Assembly (NCBI GenBank): GCA_037445245.1
Contig: JBBIKU010000053.1
Location: 1 to 14,374, forward strand
Length of the DNA: 14,374 nt
Direction: 5' to 3'
Source of the DNA: JBBIKU01 sp037445245
GTDB taxonomy: Bacteria; Chloroflexota; Anaerolineae; Anaerolineales; Anaerolineaceae
Positions 13,196 to 14,374 of this stretch are shown here, piece by piece. The notes below the pieces were generated by a model. The model made no database searches, was not told the origin of the DNA, and saw only the letters and a list, made by a program, of their open reading frames with translations. Both the position numbers and the translations under genes were made by a program. Each line of letters opens with the position of its first letter. Position 1 is the stretch's first letter.

Positions 13196-13933
13196 ATGAA
13201 CAATATTTGGATTATCGCCTGTCGCGAGTATAAACACTTCTTTATTAACCCGATCGCTTATGTGCTGATCGTCGTCTTCCTTTTGACACTGGGTGGTTTT
13301 CTGTATTTGGATATCGCTTTTGCCGCCCAAACACAGCAATTCACCCCCAACCTTCAGCGCACCTTCCAGCTCTTTGTGTTCCCGCTGCTGTTCCTGGCTG
13401 CCCCCGCCATCACGATGCGCTCAATTGCCGAAGAAAACCGCCAGGGTACGCTCGAATTACTGCTTACTGCGCCGGTCACCGACTGGCAACTGATCATCGG
13501 AAAATGGCTGGGGAGCTTTTTCTTTTTTTTGACCATCATCGCCATTACCTTGATTTATCCGATCATTCTGAACAACTTGATCACGCCCGGCATTGACCAG
13601 GGCTTGATGCTGAGCGGCTATCTGGGCATCATCTTGATGACCGCCGCGCTGACCGCCATCGGCGTCTGCGTCTCTTCATTTTTCAGCCACCAGCTAGCTG
13701 CCTTTTTTGCTTCGCTGGGGGTGGTGATCCTGTTGTGGGTCATCGGCAGTCCAGCCCAGTTGACGACCGGTAGCACCGCCGACATTTTTCGATATCTCAG
13801 CATTACCGACCATTTTTATCAGGTCTTCATGATCGGCATTATCAAGCTGGATAGTATTCTTTATTATCTCAGTCTGACCACCCTGGCGCTTTTTCTTGGC
13901 TCGGTCAGCGTTGAAACCCGGAGGTGGCGATAA
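13196..13933 (+). CDS. ABC-2 type permease (GldF-like)
   Basis: The 245-residue protein has about six membrane helices (roughly 20-42, 58-75, 104-125, 139-163, 166-184, 219-238). The cytoplasmic segment MRSIAEENRQGTLELLLTAP (74-93) is the conserved ABC-2 motif that contacts the ATPase. Size and layout match GldF and related permeases. It should form the membrane channel of the exporter encoded with the upstream ATPase and the downstream GldG-like protein. A run of eight T residues (13523-13530) encodes part of helix 3. The next gene starts at the last base of its stop (TAATG), so translation is coupled. Confidence 0.92.
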   Translation: MNNIWIIACREYKHFFINPIAYVLIVVFLLTLGGFLYLDIAFAAQTQQFTPNLQRTFQLFVFPLLFLAAPAITMRSIAEENRQGTLELLLTAPVTDWQLIIGKWLGSFFFFLTIIAITLIYPIILNNLITPGIDQGLMLSGYLGIILMTAALTAIGVCVSSFFSHQLAAFFASLGVVILLWVIGSPAQLTTGSTADIFRYLSITDHFYQVFMIGIIKLDSILYYLSLTTLALFLGSVSVETRRWR

Positions 13934-14374
13934 TGAAGCCACTCAAACAACGTCTCGCTCCCTTGGGTCTGTATCTGGCACTGGCTGCCGCCCTGGCTGC
14001 AGGTGGACTGTACATCGTCCAACGCAGCTTCAACCTGCCCTTACAGATCAGCCTCGGGCTGATCGTAGTGGGGATGGCTGCCTTTGCCCTCCTCGATCCA
14101 GCCCGTTTTCGAGCCTCCCTGACCGGTCGACAGGCTCGCTACGGTAGCAACGCCCTGATTAAAACACTGGCTTTTACCGGAATTTTGATCGTCATAAATC
14201 ACCTGGCGTTTCAATATTCGCCACGTTGGGATCTGACCGAAGACCGCCAACACACCCTCACCTCCGAGACCATCGAGACACTAGAGAGCTTGGATCAAGC
14301 CGTCATCGCTCAGGCATTCTTCGCCAGCCAATATCCACTTTCGGTCGAGAACGCCCGCAAGATGCTTGAATCCT
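13933..14374 (+). CDS. GldG-like ABC transporter auxiliary protein (3' partial)
   Basis: The frame opens at ATG 13933, overlapping the permease stop by one base, and runs off the window with 147 codons visible. Two membrane helices near the N-terminus (about 9-27 and 37-55) are followed by a short loop and a third helix (about 79-94). The segment RWDLTEDRQHTLTSETIETL (100-119) is the family landmark, resembling the DLT-x-x-x-x-x-TLS pattern of GldG and other ABC transporter auxiliary proteins (DUF4350/ABC_transp_aux type). The large extracytoplasmic domain would follow beyond the window. It likely assembles with the ATPase and permease. The family call is good despite truncation; substrate and role are unknown. 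Confidence 0.85.
   Translation, partial: MKPLKQRLAPLGLYLALAAALAAGGLYIVQRSFNLPLQISLGLIVVGMAAFALLDPARFRASLTGRQARYGSNALIKTLAFTGILIVINHLAFQYSPRWDLTEDRQHTLTSETIETLESLDQAVIAQAFFASQYPLSVENARKMLES

Noticed and set aside
1..14374. CRISPR array, insertion sequence, prophage or integron features
   Set aside because: I found no direct-repeat array, transposase, integrase or terminal inverted repeats; gene content and codon use look uniform by eye.

Overview
The window reads as an ordinary chromosomal stretch of a bacterium, most likely an uncultured or poorly studied Chloroflexota (Anaerolineae-like) lineage. That placement is an inference. It rests on Pro/Thr-rich TPTPT-type linkers in a membrane-anchored GH3 protein, a CpXC/coiled-coil protein, an FHA-winged-helix regulator next to a Ser/Thr kinase, and a stand-alone ComEA-like protein. 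GC content is moderate and coding density is high. I see no mobile element, CRISPR array or phage gene.

Layout. (1) Positions 2-1909: the 3' part of a glycoside hydrolase family 3 protein with an Ig-like domain and three C-terminal membrane helices; its 5' end lies outside the window. (2) Positions 1886-6751: a signalling block. A membrane-tethered Ser/Thr kinase (minus) is divergent from an FHA plus winged-helix transcription factor (plus). That factor converges, with a 3-base gap, on a CpXC zinc-ribbon/coiled-coil protein (minus). Upstream of the CpXC gene on the same strand is a soluble GAF-PAS histidine kinase with no adjacent response regulator. (3) Positions 6953-11816: a plus-strand housekeeping run of ComEA-like DNA-binding protein, YqeY, 7TM-HD phosphodiesterase (PgpH/YqfF), YbeY, diacylglycerol/undecaprenol kinase and an endonuclease IV-like TIM barrel. 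From the phosphodiesterase onward the genes overlap by 4-8 bases, so this part is almost certainly one translationally coupled operon. The pgpH-ybeY-dgkA order matches the yqfF-yqfG-dgkA order of Bacillus, and yqeY is also near this cluster in Bacillus. (4) Positions 11819-11982, minus strand: a tRNA-Glu(UUC) gene with a strong promoter and an intrinsic terminator. (5) Positions 12066-14374: a promoter and structured leader followed by a Gld-type ABC exporter operon (ATPase, ABC-2 permease, GldG-like auxiliary protein cut by the window end).

Most of the window is well-known families. The parts most worth a second look are the kinase/FHA/CpXC/histidine-kinase cluster with its dyad-rich divergent promoter, the leader of the ABC operon (promoter, operator-like dyad, UUCG hairpin and a possible 41-codon ORF ending in an ATGA overlap), the mutually exclusive hairpins after the tRNA gene, the apparently leaderless yqeY promoter, and the endonuclease IV-like protein that lacks one expected metal ligand.
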